Assembly: GCA_020846335.1 (NCBI GenBank)
Contig: JADLED010000038.1
Coordinates: 27,500-91,499, forward strand
Direction: 5' to 3'
Length of the DNA stretch: 64,000 bases
Origin: Bacteroidia bacterium
Lineage (GTDB): Bacteria; Bacteroidota; Bacteroidia; B-17B0; Aurantibacillaceae
Below the pieces are notes generated by a model, which was given only the letters and a program-made list of their open reading frames with translations, ran no database searches and was not told the DNA's origin. The stretch's first letter is position 1; each line of letters begins with the position of its first letter. Below are positions 1 to 8,546 of this stretch, one piece after another. The position numbers and the translations under genes were made by a program.

Positions 1-1
1 C

Positions 2-1657
2 ACCGGACAATCCTGGTTTCAGGGCAATCCATCGGTTTTTAACGCCTACAACGGTGCTCCAGCCGATTATCTTGCATGTAACTGGGCAAGTTGTGGCAAC
101 AACTCTTCGCCTGAAACCATTAGCAACTGGCTGATTACGCCTACGGTTACTCTGGTAAATGGTGGCGTTCTTGAATTTGCCTCCCGCACTTCTACCAACC
201 CTGCTACCTTTCCGGACAGACTTGAGGTTTATTATAGCCTTGGAAGTGGTACCAATGTTGGAAATACTTCCACCTCACTTGGCACCTTTTCTACTTTAAT
301 TGTAAGCGTTAATCCCAGCTTAACCACCACCGGCTATCCCGGCACATGGACCTTGTACACCAATGCCCTAACCGGTCTTTCGGGTCCAACTGTTGGTCGT
401 ATTGCATTCAGGTATCACGTAACTAACGGCGGCCCTGCCAGCTCTGCGGCCAATAGCGATTTTATTGGTTTGGATGCAGTTAAATACAGCGTACCGTGCG
501 GTGTGAGTGTGTCCAGCTATACTATTTGTTCGGGTGGTACAGCCACTCTTTCGGCTATTGGTGGAACTACCAACACCACTTATACCTGGTCGCCTGTTAG
601 CGGTTCGGTATCTTCAATTGTTGTTAGCCCAACAGCTACCTCTGTTTATACACTTTCTTACAGCGAAGGATCTAATATTTGCCCTGACAAAACCGCCACG
701 GTAACCATTGGCTCGCAATTATCAATGAATGTAGTTGCCAGTGCCAACACCGTGTGTTTGGGCAGTGCAGCCACTTTATCGGTTATTAGTTCGGCCACTA
801 CTTATTCATGGAGCACGGGTGCCACTTCTCCTGTAATTACTGTTACTCCTACTGGTGCCTCTACAACATATAGTGTTGGCGGTTTAAGCGGCCTGTGTTT
901 TGGTGGCAACACCATTGCTATAAGCACTGTTCCATTGCCAACTGTTACTGCTGTTACAAGCCCTTCGCTTTCCTGCCCTGATAGCGACGCCACTCTAACG
1001 GCTTCAGGTGCCTCAAGTTATGTTTGGGATTTGAGTGGATCACCTGCTACAACCAATCCTCTGTTAGTAAACGCCCCTTCAGTAAGTGGTGTTTATACGG
1101 TTGGTGTTAAAGGTAGTTCTGCTTTTGGTTGTGTTTCAAATCTTACCATTATCAATTTAACAGTGGTACCATCTCCTACAGTTGTGGCAAGCATTTCGCG
1201 CTCTTCGGCCTGTACCAACGAAACGGTATCACTTAATGCTTCTGGCGCCAACACTTATGCCTGGTCTGGTTCAACAACTTCGGCTCTGGCTTCGTTGATT
1301 TACACTACCGGAACTGTTGCGGGTAATAAAACATTTACACTTATTGGCATTGACGCAAACGGTTGCAGCGATACCACTAATGTAACTTTGAGTGTGAGCT
1401 TGTGCACCGGCATCGAAAAAGTTAATGGCAATGGCCTTGAAGCCTCTGCTTTCCCAAATCCATTCACCAACGAACTGAACCTTTCGGGTATTGTTGGTAA
1501 AATTGAAATTTACAACGCTTTGGGTCAGGTTGTGGTGAGCATGAGCACTAACGATTCTGAAAAAATTAATACAAGTGAGCTTCCAAAAGGTGCTTATATT
1601 CTTAAGGCTTACGCCATTAACGCACCGGTAAGAACCATTAAACTTTTAAAGAATTAA
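2..1657 (+). CDS. T9SS-sorted secreted adhesin-like protein, 5' end missing
   Basis: The reading frame is open from base 2, so the gene starts before the window; the TTG at 353 is not a real start. Residues before it (NWLITP, then PDRLEVYYS) look like a choice-of-anchor J / cleaved-adhesin domain. Four Ig/PKD-like repeats follow, each opening with a Cys (ICSGG, VCLGS, SCPDS, ACTNE) and holding an SYxW or TYxW core. The last 70 or so residues form a type A T9SS sorting domain (AFPNPFTNELNLSG, then LPKGAYILK). The protein should be exported by Sec and then moved by T9SS to the surface or medium. It resembles the product at 43824-46208. The ligand is unknown. Confidence 0.88.
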   Translation, partial: TGQSWFQGNPSVFNAYNGAPADYLACNWASCGNNSSPETISNWLITPTVTLVNGGVLEFASRTSTNPATFPDRLEVYYSLGSGTNVGNTSTSLGTFSTLIVSVNPSLTTTGYPGTWTLYTNALTGLSGPTVGRIAFRYHVTNGGPASSAANSDFIGLDAVKYSVPCGVSVSSYTICSGGTATLSAIGGTTNTTYTWSPVSGSVSSIVVSPTATSVYTLSYSEGSNICPDKTATVTIGSQLSMNVVASANTVCLGSAATLSVISSATTYSWSTGATSPVITVTPTGASTTYSVGGLSGLCFGGNTIAISTVPLPTVTAVTSPSLSCPDSDATLTASGASSYVWDLSGSPATTNPLLVNAPSVSGVYTVGVKGSSAFGCVSNLTIINLTVVPSPTVVASISRSSACTNETVSLNASGANTYAWSGSTTSALASLIYTTGTVAGNKTFTLIGIDANGCSDTTNVTLSVSLCTGIEKVNGNGLEASAFPNPFTNELNLSGIVGKIEIYNALGQVVVSMSTNDSEKINTSELPKGAYILKAYAINAPVRTIKLLKN

Positions 1658-1676
1658 ATTGATTTCTGATAATTTA

Positions 1677-1704
1677 AAAGCCTCCGTTATGCGGGGGCTT
1701 TTTT
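1677..1704 (+). terminator. Rho-independent terminator after the adhesin gene
   Basis: A 10-bp stem AAAGCCTCCG / CGGGGGCTTT (one G-T wobble) with loop TTATG is followed by a T-run. It starts 19 bases after the stop codon and ends the upstream transcript before mqnC. Confidence 0.8.
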
Positions 1705-1753
1705 ATTTGAATAAATCAGAATTCAATTGGTAAATTAGTGGCACCGATAAAAC

Positions 1754-2881
1754 ATGAATGTAGACAATTTATTAAACCGTGCTTTAAAATTTGATTTTCT
1801 GAGCATTGAGGAAGGTGTTTTTTTATTTGAGCACGCACCTAGTTCGGAACTGATGTTTGTGGCCAACGAATTGCGGAAAATTCAAAAAAAGAATTCGAAT
1901 AAAGTTACCTGGATTATAGACCGCAACATGAATACCACCAATGTGTGTATTGCCAATTGCAAGTTTTGTAATTTTTACCGCATACCGGGTCATGCCGAAA
2001 GTTATATTACCGATATTGAAACCTATAAACGTACAATTGAAGAAACCTTTAAATACGGCGGCGAACAATTGTTGTTACAGGGTGGCCATCATCCTGATTT
2101 AGGATTGTCGTTTTATGTTAATTTATTCAGAGAGTTAAAAGGACTTTACCCCAATTTAAAACTTCATGCCCTGGGGCCACCCGAAATTGCACACATTACC
2201 AAGCTCGAAAAAAGCACCCACACTGAAGTGTTAAAGGCATTGGTGGATGCGGGCATGGACAGTTTACCCGGTGCCGGTGCCGAAATTTTGAATGACCGCG
2301 TTCGTAGATTAATAAGTAAAGGCAAATGCACCGGCCGTGAGTGGCTTGAAGTGATGAAGGCCGCACACCAATTGAACATTACCACCAGTGCCACCATGAT
2401 GTTTGGACACGTTGAAACCATTTACGAACGTTTTGAACATTTGGTTTGGCTGCGCGAGGTTCAGGCGCTGAAACCTGCCAATGCCAAGGGTTTTCTGGCG
2501 TTTATTCCGTGGCCTTTTCAGGACGATGGTACTTTGCTGAACAGATTGAAGGGAATTAAAAACAATGTTACTTCCGATGAATACATACGAATGTTGGCGC
2601 TTAGCCGCATCATGCTACCCAATGTAGAAAACATTCAGGCAAGTTGGTTAACGGTTGGCAAGCATACTGCGCAAATTTGTCTTCATGCAGGCGCCAATGA
2701 TTTTGGAAGTATTATGATTGAAGAAAATGTGGTGAGTGTGGCGGGAGCTCCGCACCGTTTTACCTATAAACAAATTCAGGAATCGATTAAAGAAGCCGGA
2801 TTTGAGCCACAATTGAGAAACCAACAATACGATTACCGCGAAATTCCGCAGGGCATAGAAGAGCAGGTTATCTCTTACTAA
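1754..2881 (+). CDS. mqnC: Cyclic dehypoxanthinyl futalosine synthase (MqnC), radical SAM
   Basis: Radical-SAM enzyme of the futalosine menaquinone pathway that cyclises dehypoxanthine futalosine. The CxxxCxxC cluster motif is visible as CIANCKFC (Cys65, Cys69, Cys72), preceded by WIIDRNMNTTNV and followed by FYRIPGHAE, which is typical of MqnC rather than its relative MqnE. The motifs LQGGHHPDL and MMFGHVET also fit the family. At 375 residues the length is normal. The gene stands alone after a terminator; other mqn genes are not in the window. It implies that menaquinone is made by the futalosine route in this organism. Confidence 0.92.
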   Translation: MNVDNLLNRALKFDFLSIEEGVFLFEHAPSSELMFVANELRKIQKKNSNKVTWIIDRNMNTTNVCIANCKFCNFYRIPGHAESYITDIETYKRTIEETFKYGGEQLLLQGGHHPDLGLSFYVNLFRELKGLYPNLKLHALGPPEIAHITKLEKSTHTEVLKALVDAGMDSLPGAGAEILNDRVRRLISKGKCTGREWLEVMKAAHQLNITTSATMMFGHVETIYERFEHLVWLREVQALKPANAKGFLAFIPWPFQDDGTLLNRLKGIKNNVTSDEYIRMLALSRIMLPNVENIQASWLTVGKHTAQICLHAGANDFGSIMIEENVVSVAGAPHRFTYKQIQESIKEAGFEPQLRNQQYDYREIPQGIEEQVISY

Positions 2882-2918
2882 TTTATTTAATTCGCCACTT
2901 TTTAAACTATATTTGTTA

Positions 2919-3566
2919 ATGCTTAAGAAAATTTACGTTTCTTTTCTTCTGATACTTTTTTGTAATTGTGCAAGCGCTCAGAGCAGTGTTCAGGACACGG
3001 TTTACCTGATGAACGGGCTGGCAATTGGCGAAAAAATTATTGATACCACTTTGGGTGCGGTTACCATTTACAACCCAAAAAAACACGCCCAACGGATTAA
3101 TTATGAGTGGGATCAGTTGTACATGATTCGTTATGCCAACGGAAACAAGCGTTATTATTACCGACAGGATTCTTTGCTCAACAATGTTTTTACACGCGAC
3201 GAAATGTGGCTATACATGAAGGGTGAAAACGACGCACGCAAAGGATTTAAGGCCAGAGGCGCATTGGTAACGGGCATTGCCTTGGGTTTTGTTGGTGGAG
3301 CTACCGGAACATTTTGGGGGCCGGTTGCCCCTTTCAGTTTTATGGCTCTTTCGGGCGTGACCAAAATAAAAATAAAGGCCGAAACGATTAGCAATCCGGC
3401 ATGGATAGACAGCGACGCCTACATTTTAGGCTACGAACGGGTGGCACGGCAAAAACGCAAAGTGAAATCGCTTTTAGGTGGTGGCATTGGATTGGTTGCA
3501 GGTTATCTCTTTTTTGCCGCCTTGCACAATAGTTACCCTCAAAGCATATATTCAGGATCAAAATGA
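2919..3566 (+). CDS. Exported hypothetical protein with two hydrophobic segments
   Basis: I do not recognise a named family. ATG at 2919 is preferred over the TTG at 2913 because it gives a clean signal peptide (MLKKIYVSFLLILFCNCASAQ). The mature part is basic and aromatic, starting DTVYLMNG, with two glycine-rich hydrophobic stretches, one around GALVTGIALGFVGGATG and one near the C-terminus (LLGGGIGLVAGYLFF). It may sit in the inner membrane. Its stop overlaps the start of the downstream metalloprotease by four bases (ATGA), so the two are probably co-translated. Confidence 0.7.
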   Translation: MLKKIYVSFLLILFCNCASAQSSVQDTVYLMNGLAIGEKIIDTTLGAVTIYNPKKHAQRINYEWDQLYMIRYANGNKRYYYRQDSLLNNVFTRDEMWLYMKGENDARKGFKARGALVTGIALGFVGGATGTFWGPVAPFSFMALSGVTKIKIKAETISNPAWIDSDAYILGYERVARQKRKVKSLLGGGIGLVAGYLFFAALHNSYPQSIYSGSK

Positions 3567-5710
3567 AAAATAAATTTTTTACGACATTTTTATTCTCCGG
3601 ATTACTATTTTCGGGGGTAGTGGCTCAAAACGCATTTAACTGCAACAGTCACGAACAGTATCAAAAGCAAATGCAGCAGGATGCTTCCTTTAAAAAAAAT
3701 CAGGAACAACTGGAACAGGAAACAAAGGCCCTCATTGCCAACATGGCCATGGCCAAACCTGCAGCAGCAGCGCCATACATCATACCAGTGGTGTTTCATG
3801 TAATTTATACCACAGCCTATGGTAACATCAGCGATGCGCAAATTATTGATCAGGTAGCTATTTTAAACAAAGAATTTAACCGCCAACAGGCCGATACTTT
3901 GCTTACGCCGTCGGCATTTCTTCCTGTAGCAGGCAAGTTTAATGTTGAATTTCGTTTGGCCACCCTTGACCCTAATGGTAACTGTACCAATGGCATTAAC
4001 CGTGTTTACAGCACATTGAGTAATTGCTCAGTTAACGAAAACGATGTGAAAGCAGTTTCTTACTGGCCAAGCAATATGTATCTCAATATCTGGCTTACAC
4101 AATCCATGCACTATTCAAACAGCACCGATTGCGGCGGAGGTGGTTATGCCACTTTTCCGGGGGGTGCTGCAACTAATGACGGAATTAATATACGTGGCGA
4201 CCTAATTGGAAACATTGGTACTGCTGCTACCAACTCGGGTTGGGGAAACTTTAAAGGCCGCTATCTGATTCACGAACTCGGTCACTGGTTTAATCTGCGC
4301 CACATTTGGGGCGATGCTATCTGTGGCAACGACCAGGTAGCCGATACACCTCCGGCGGTTTCCAGCAATAGTTCCTGTCCTGTGTTTCCACGCAATCCTT
4401 TTAACTCCTGCGGCAGTGGTGCCAGTGGCGAAATGTTTACCAATTACATGGATTATACCAATGGTCCCTGTTTAAATATGTTTACCGCAGGTCAGGTAAC
4501 CCGCATGACAGCGGCTCTAAGCTCCAGCATTTCGGGGCGCAACAATTTATGGAGTACCTCCAACCTAAATGCCACAGGCACCAACAATCCATATACCTAT
4601 CCCGTAGCCTGTGCCTCTGAACCAGATGTGTTGCCTCTCACCCCAATTATTGCCTGCGTGGACGATTCTGTTTTAATTACAGATAATTCCTACGGTGGTT
4701 CGGTGAGTTCGCGTGTTTGGAATTTTGGTAATGCCGGTGCATCCAGTTTAAGTAATGGTGCTGTAAAGGTTAAATATTCTGCACCCGGTGTTTACTCGTT
4801 TACTTTAACCAACAATTATTTAAGCAGCAGCAAAACCAGGGTGTTTAGTAACAAGGTATATATTCTTCCGAATGTAACCAGCGCCAGTTACGTAGTGCCT
4901 TTTACCGATAGTTTTGAAGATGTAAATGCTTATTTGAATGACTGGACAGTTGTGGACAGAGACAATGATGCGGTGAGCTGGGAAATAACTGCATCTACTG
5001 CTTACACAGATTTTAATTCTATTTACATTGCCAATTTTGATAATCGTGCCCCAACGGTTGATGAAATTATTTCTCCACCCTACAACCTGAGTGCTGTTGA
5101 AAATCCAACGCTTACTTTTATGCTTCATTCTGCAAGGCGCACAACCACAGACAACGACCAACTGCAGGTTTTTATTTCAAACAATTGTGGTGCCACCTGG
5201 AATTCGATTTATTTTAAAAGTGGCTCTGCACTAAAAACCATTTTGGCCAACCAGGCCAGTTCTTACACGCCGGCGGTTACTTCTGCCGACTGGCGCCTTG
5301 AAAAAATAAACATTCAGCCTTTTATGGCAACCGGTATTGTTCATTTTAAATTTGCTTTTACCGGTGGTGGTGGCAACAATATTTTTATTGACGACATTAA
5401 TCTGGATGGTATAAATACCACAGGCCTAAAATCCATTCAGGCACCTGCTTTGTTGCGTGTTTTCCCAAATCCTGCCAACAATTATCTGAATGTGAAATGG
5501 AGCGCGCATAGCAAAGCGGGCGGGGACATTGATGTTGTGGATGTGTTGGGACGAAGCTGTTTGCAAATTAAAAACGGTTCGGCCCTGATGAAAGAAAACA
5601 CGACCGTTATTGATATTGCAGGACTTGAAAACGGTGTTTATTTTATTAACCTGCGTCAAAATGGCCAGGTGCTAAGCACCACTAAATTTGTGAAACAAAG
5701 TGCCGAATAA
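3563..5710 (+). CDS. Secreted M43-family zinc metalloprotease with T9SS sorting domain
   Basis: A pappalysin/ulilysin-type (MEROPS M43) metalloprotease. The extended zinc motif HELGHWFNLRH is at about residue 237, and the Met-turn NYMDYTNG is near residue 295. A signal peptide (ending VVAQ) precedes a short Gln-rich propeptide-like region. After the catalytic domain come a PKD-like segment and a jellyroll-like domain (DSFEDVNAYLNDW). The C-terminus carries a type A T9SS signal (VFPNPANNYLNVKW, then GVYFINLRQ). It is likely a surface or secreted protease. It is translationally coupled to the preceding gene. Confidence 0.9.
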   Translation: MKNKFFTTFLFSGLLFSGVVAQNAFNCNSHEQYQKQMQQDASFKKNQEQLEQETKALIANMAMAKPAAAAPYIIPVVFHVIYTTAYGNISDAQIIDQVAILNKEFNRQQADTLLTPSAFLPVAGKFNVEFRLATLDPNGNCTNGINRVYSTLSNCSVNENDVKAVSYWPSNMYLNIWLTQSMHYSNSTDCGGGGYATFPGGAATNDGINIRGDLIGNIGTAATNSGWGNFKGRYLIHELGHWFNLRHIWGDAICGNDQVADTPPAVSSNSSCPVFPRNPFNSCGSGASGEMFTNYMDYTNGPCLNMFTAGQVTRMTAALSSSISGRNNLWSTSNLNATGTNNPYTYPVACASEPDVLPLTPIIACVDDSVLITDNSYGGSVSSRVWNFGNAGASSLSNGAVKVKYSAPGVYSFTLTNNYLSSSKTRVFSNKVYILPNVTSASYVVPFTDSFEDVNAYLNDWTVVDRDNDAVSWEITASTAYTDFNSIYIANFDNRAPTVDEIISPPYNLSAVENPTLTFMLHSARRTTTDNDQLQVFISNNCGATWNSIYFKSGSALKTILANQASSYTPAVTSADWRLEKINIQPFMATGIVHFKFAFTGGGGNNIFIDDINLDGINTTGLKSIQAPALLRVFPNPANNYLNVKWSAHSKAGGDIDVVDVLGRSCLQIKNGSALMKENTTVIDIAGLENGVYFINLRQNGQVLSTTKFVKQSAE

Positions 5711-5734
5711 ATTCGTGCAAAAATTTCGACAGTC

Positions 5735-6277
5735 ATGATTCGTTTTTTCGCAGGGTTGTTTTTTGTACTAAGCTTTTGCGCAAAGGCTCAATCTGTCGAT
5801 TCATTAATTCAACATTCCGAAAGTATTTTAAAATCACTACAGGTGGGCGACTCTGTTATTTATTATCAGTGCCACGTGGAAGAAGCCGGCGTTCAGATTT
5901 CTACCGCTTCGGGTCAAACACTTAGTGGCAGCAGCCATAAATGCTCCATTACCGAAAAACTGGTGGTTATTAAAACCCAGTCGGGTTATTTTGCGAGGCG
6001 TTACTTTTCGTCGTTTACGGATTTGCCTAACCGAAAATTTACAGGCTTAAAGTTGCGCGAAAAGGCTTACTGGAATTTTAAGCTGGAGCGTGAGTTTAGT
6101 TTAACGGCAATGCATTTACGGGTGTTAGTGGGCTTGGAGCGCAAAGGCCGTGAAGCCATTGAATACGATTTTGTGATTTCGAAAAACAATCCCAATCAAT
6201 TAATTATTAGACATCACAAAAATTTTAAGCAACTGGTAATCGATGGGGATTATGTGTTGTCGAAGTTGATGAAATGA
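5735..6277 (+). CDS. Exported protein of unknown function
   Basis: 180 residues with a signal peptide (MIRFFAGLFFVLSFCAKAQ). The mature sequence is mixed alpha/beta with no motif I can assign; it holds two Cys-containing strands (YQCHVEEAG and SHKCSITEK). It follows the M43 protease by 24 bases on the same strand, so it may be part of that transcript. It converges with cysQ, three bases beyond its stop. Confidence 0.65.
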   Translation: MIRFFAGLFFVLSFCAKAQSVDSLIQHSESILKSLQVGDSVIYYQCHVEEAGVQISTASGQTLSGSSHKCSITEKLVVIKTQSGYFARRYFSSFTDLPNRKFTGLKLREKAYWNFKLEREFSLTAMHLRVLVGLERKGREAIEYDFVISKNNPNQLIIRHHKNFKQLVIDGDYVLSKLMK

Positions 6278-6280
6278 ATT

Positions 6281-7099
6281 TTAAGCGGAATACTTCGCAA
6301 TAAAATAACTGTTTTTCATGTCGGCTTTATTATAAACCATTGGCTGACCGGTTTCGTAATCCACCAGTTTGCTGCCCGCCTGCTCTAATATACATTGCCC
6401 GGCAGCAGTGTCCCATTCCATTGTGGTGCCAAATCGCGGATATTCGTGCGCTTTGCCCTCGGCCACCCAACATTGTTTTATGCTGCTGCCCACGCTGATA
6501 ATGTCTATCTGTCCATAAAGGCTTTTAAGGTGAGCCACACGGTCTTTTACCTCACGGCTCAAATGCGAACGACTGGCCACCAGTGTGTAGCTTTTGGGTG
6601 GTTTTTGTAATGGTAGTTTTCTACCAAACTCAAATAAATAATCCGCAATGTTTTTTTTGGTGAGTTCGCTGATTAAATCGTGTTGTGTGATTTTATAGCT
6701 GCCTTCATTTTTACAGGCAAAATAAATTTCCTTGTTAACCGGCACATAAATTACCCCAATGCTGGGACTCCCGTTTTCAACCAATGCAATGTTTACGGCA
6801 AACTCGCCGTTGCGTTTAATGTATTCTTTGGTGCCGTCGAGTGGGTCAACAATCCACACCTGTTTCCAGTTTTTGCGGATGGAATAATTTTGAATGTCTT
6901 CTTCTTCACTAATAACGGGTATGCCAGATTGAGCCAATATCGCATCAATACATTTTCCGGAAGCTTTGTCGGCAATGGTTACGGGTGTGTTGTCGGATTT
7001 TGTTTCCACATCAAAATCGGTGTTATAAATCCTCAGGATTTCTTCACCGGCTTTTAATGCCGCATTTACAGCAAGTTTAAGAAGTAACTGGTAATCCAT
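6281..7099 (-). CDS. cysQ: 3'(2'),5'-bisphosphate nucleotidase (CysQ)
   Basis: Inositol-monophosphatase-fold enzyme that hydrolyses 3'-phosphoadenosine 5'-phosphate to AMP. The metal-binding motifs are present: ISEEED, then WIVDPLDGTKEYIKRNGEF, then EWDTAAGQCILEQAG near the C-terminus. The 272-residue length matches CysQ. PAP recycling is tied to sulfate activation and sulfotransferase use. The start lies two bases after the stop of the upstream rhodanese gene, so both are likely on one transcript. Confidence 0.9.
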   Translation of the reverse strand: MDYQLLLKLAVNAALKAGEEILRIYNTDFDVETKSDNTPVTIADKASGKCIDAILAQSGIPVISEEEDIQNYSIRKNWKQVWIVDPLDGTKEYIKRNGEFAVNIALVENGSPSIGVIYVPVNKEIYFACKNEGSYKITQHDLISELTKKNIADYLFEFGRKLPLQKPPKSYTLVASRSHLSREVKDRVAHLKSLYGQIDIISVGSSIKQCWVAEGKAHEYPRFGTTMEWDTAAGQCILEQAGSKLVDYETGQPMVYNKADMKNSYFIAKYSA

Positions 7100-7101
7100 T
7101 T

Positions 7102-7482
7102 TTATTTTTCGATTTCAAAGCCTTTTCTTTTCCAGTCTTCAAAACCTTTTTCGAGATTGATTACCGATTTAAAACCGAGTTTCTGCATTAGCTCTGCACA
7201 ATCGCCGCTTCTGCCGCCACCTGCACAATAAATCAGGTATGTTTTTTTACGGTCGAGTTTTGCAATTTTTGTTTCGGCTTCTTTGTCCAAAAAATCGAGT
7301 TGCTGTGCGCCTTTAATTTTTCCTTTGTTTTTAATTTCATCGTTCGTTCTTAAATCAATTAGCACCGCTTTTTTGTCGGTCATCAATTTTTTAAAATTTT
7401 CGGCGTCAACGTTTTTTACAACGTTTTGTGCATGGCTTATAAAAGCGAAGAAAAGAAAAATGAGTGTAATTATTTTTTTCAT
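7102..7482 (-). CDS. Periplasmic rhodanese-like protein
   Basis: A single rhodanese domain behind a signal peptide (MKKIITLIFLFFAFISHAQ). The active-site loop is CAGGGRSGDCAELM; the first Cys is the expected persulfide carrier and Arg is in the usual loop position. The opening ...VLIDLRTNDE is canonical. Substrate is unknown; single-domain exported rhodaneses are usually linked to thiol or cyanide handling. It is co-transcribed with cysQ, a loose sulfur-metabolism connection. Confidence 0.85.
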   Translation of the reverse strand: MKKIITLIFLFFAFISHAQNVVKNVDAENFKKLMTDKKAVLIDLRTNDEIKNKGKIKGAQQLDFLDKEAETKIAKLDRKKTYLIYCAGGGRSGDCAELMQKLGFKSVINLEKGFEDWKRKGFEIEK

Positions 7483-7499
7483 TTTATTGGTTTGAATAG

Positions 7500-7507
7500 C
7501 AAATTTA
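7500..7507 (-). promoter_or_regulatory. Candidate -7 element for the rhodanese-cysQ pair
   Basis: On the minus strand this reads TAAATTTG, an exact match to the Bacteroidota -7 consensus TAnnTTTG, 18 bases before the rhodanese ATG. No good TTTG -33 partner is seen at the usual spacing, so this is tentative. Confidence 0.4.
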
Positions 7508-7713
7508 GTGCTTAATCCTTTACTTTTTTTGCAATTATTACATTCTTCTTTTCGGCCACCAAAATGGCTAATTTATTGATAGTGTGCTGGTTTGAGCATT
7601 CAACTGTGACACTTATTAACAGTGAGTTGCGAAAAGCTTCATCATAAATTCAATAATTGTAGGATATTAATCCGCAACTTTGCAAAACAATCCGCCCTAT
7701 TAATATTAAAACT

Positions 7714-8535
7714 ATGAAAACATCTTTAAAATTTTTGTGTCTATTACTGCTTGCCTCTTTTGGCGTAAAATCGCAGACACCCGACTCCATTAACGTTTAT
7801 TATTATGAGAACTATCCATACTCCTATAGCGAATCAGGCAAATTAAAAGGCATTGAGGTGGATATAATTGACGAATACATTTATTGGTTAAAGGAGAAGA
7901 AAAACATTGTGATGAATCTAAATCCCAAACCGTTTAAAGAGTTCAGTACATTCTATAATGCGGTAAAGGGTGCGGGTTCAAAAGTTATTGGCATTGGTTC
8001 GGTTACCTACAACACGGAGCGTGAAAAAGACATTCAGTTTTCGGCGCCCTACATGCAAAATCTTGCGGTATTGATTACTGACGGACGTGTTGCGACAGTA
8101 AAAACCAAAAGCAGAGATGAAGTTAGCAAAGCATTTAATGGCATGACGGCCATGGTGGTAAATAATTCGAGCCATTTGGTATATATCAACGATCTGAAAA
8201 AATCGTTTGCCCCCGATTTAAAAATTAACACCACCGAAACCCAAAGCAGTGTGTTGAGCAGTATTGCCGCCGACCGCAAGGTGTTTGGTTTTGTGGACAT
8301 AGTGGCCTATTGGTCTTATCTGAAAATGAATCCCGAAAAGTTTTTAAAAATTCAGAAGGCATTTAACACACCTAAAGAAATGCTTGGTTTTATTATGCCA
8401 AAAAACAGTGTACACGCCGCCTACATCAACGAATTTTTTGAAGCAGGTTTTGGTTTTACATCCACAAAACGTTACCACCAGATTTTGGAGAAATACCTCG
8501 GTCACGAAATTATTGAAGCTGTAGAGATTAAATAA
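7714..8535 (+). CDS. Orphan periplasmic solute-binding protein (SBP_bac_3 type)
   Basis: 273 residues with a signal peptide (ending GVKSQ) and the type 2 periplasmic-binding fold used for amino acids: NVYYYENYPYSYSESGKLKG, then GIEVDIIDEYIYWLK, then FSAPYMQNLAVLI. No permease or ATPase is adjacent, so it is either an orphan transporter subunit or a stand-alone sensor-like binding protein. Its 231-bp upstream region has a promoter-like CAACTTTG at 7675. It converges on czcB with an 11-base gap. Confidence 0.8.
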   Translation: MKTSLKFLCLLLLASFGVKSQTPDSINVYYYENYPYSYSESGKLKGIEVDIIDEYIYWLKEKKNIVMNLNPKPFKEFSTFYNAVKGAGSKVIGIGSVTYNTEREKDIQFSAPYMQNLAVLITDGRVATVKTKSRDEVSKAFNGMTAMVVNNSSHLVYINDLKKSFAPDLKINTTETQSSVLSSIAADRKVFGFVDIVAYWSYLKMNPEKFLKIQKAFNTPKEMLGFIMPKNSVHAAYINEFFEAGFGFTSTKRYHQILEKYLGHEIIEAVEIK

Positions 8536-8546
8536 ACTAACACTTT

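Noticed and set aside
353-355. TTG at 353 as start of the first secreted-protein gene
   Set aside because: The same frame stays open to base 2 and encodes recognisable domain sequence, so the gene simply begins before the window.
7607-7655. ACTGT / ACAGT inverted repeat upstream of the orphan binding protein
   Set aside because: Five-base arms are too short to separate from chance in AT-rich DNA.
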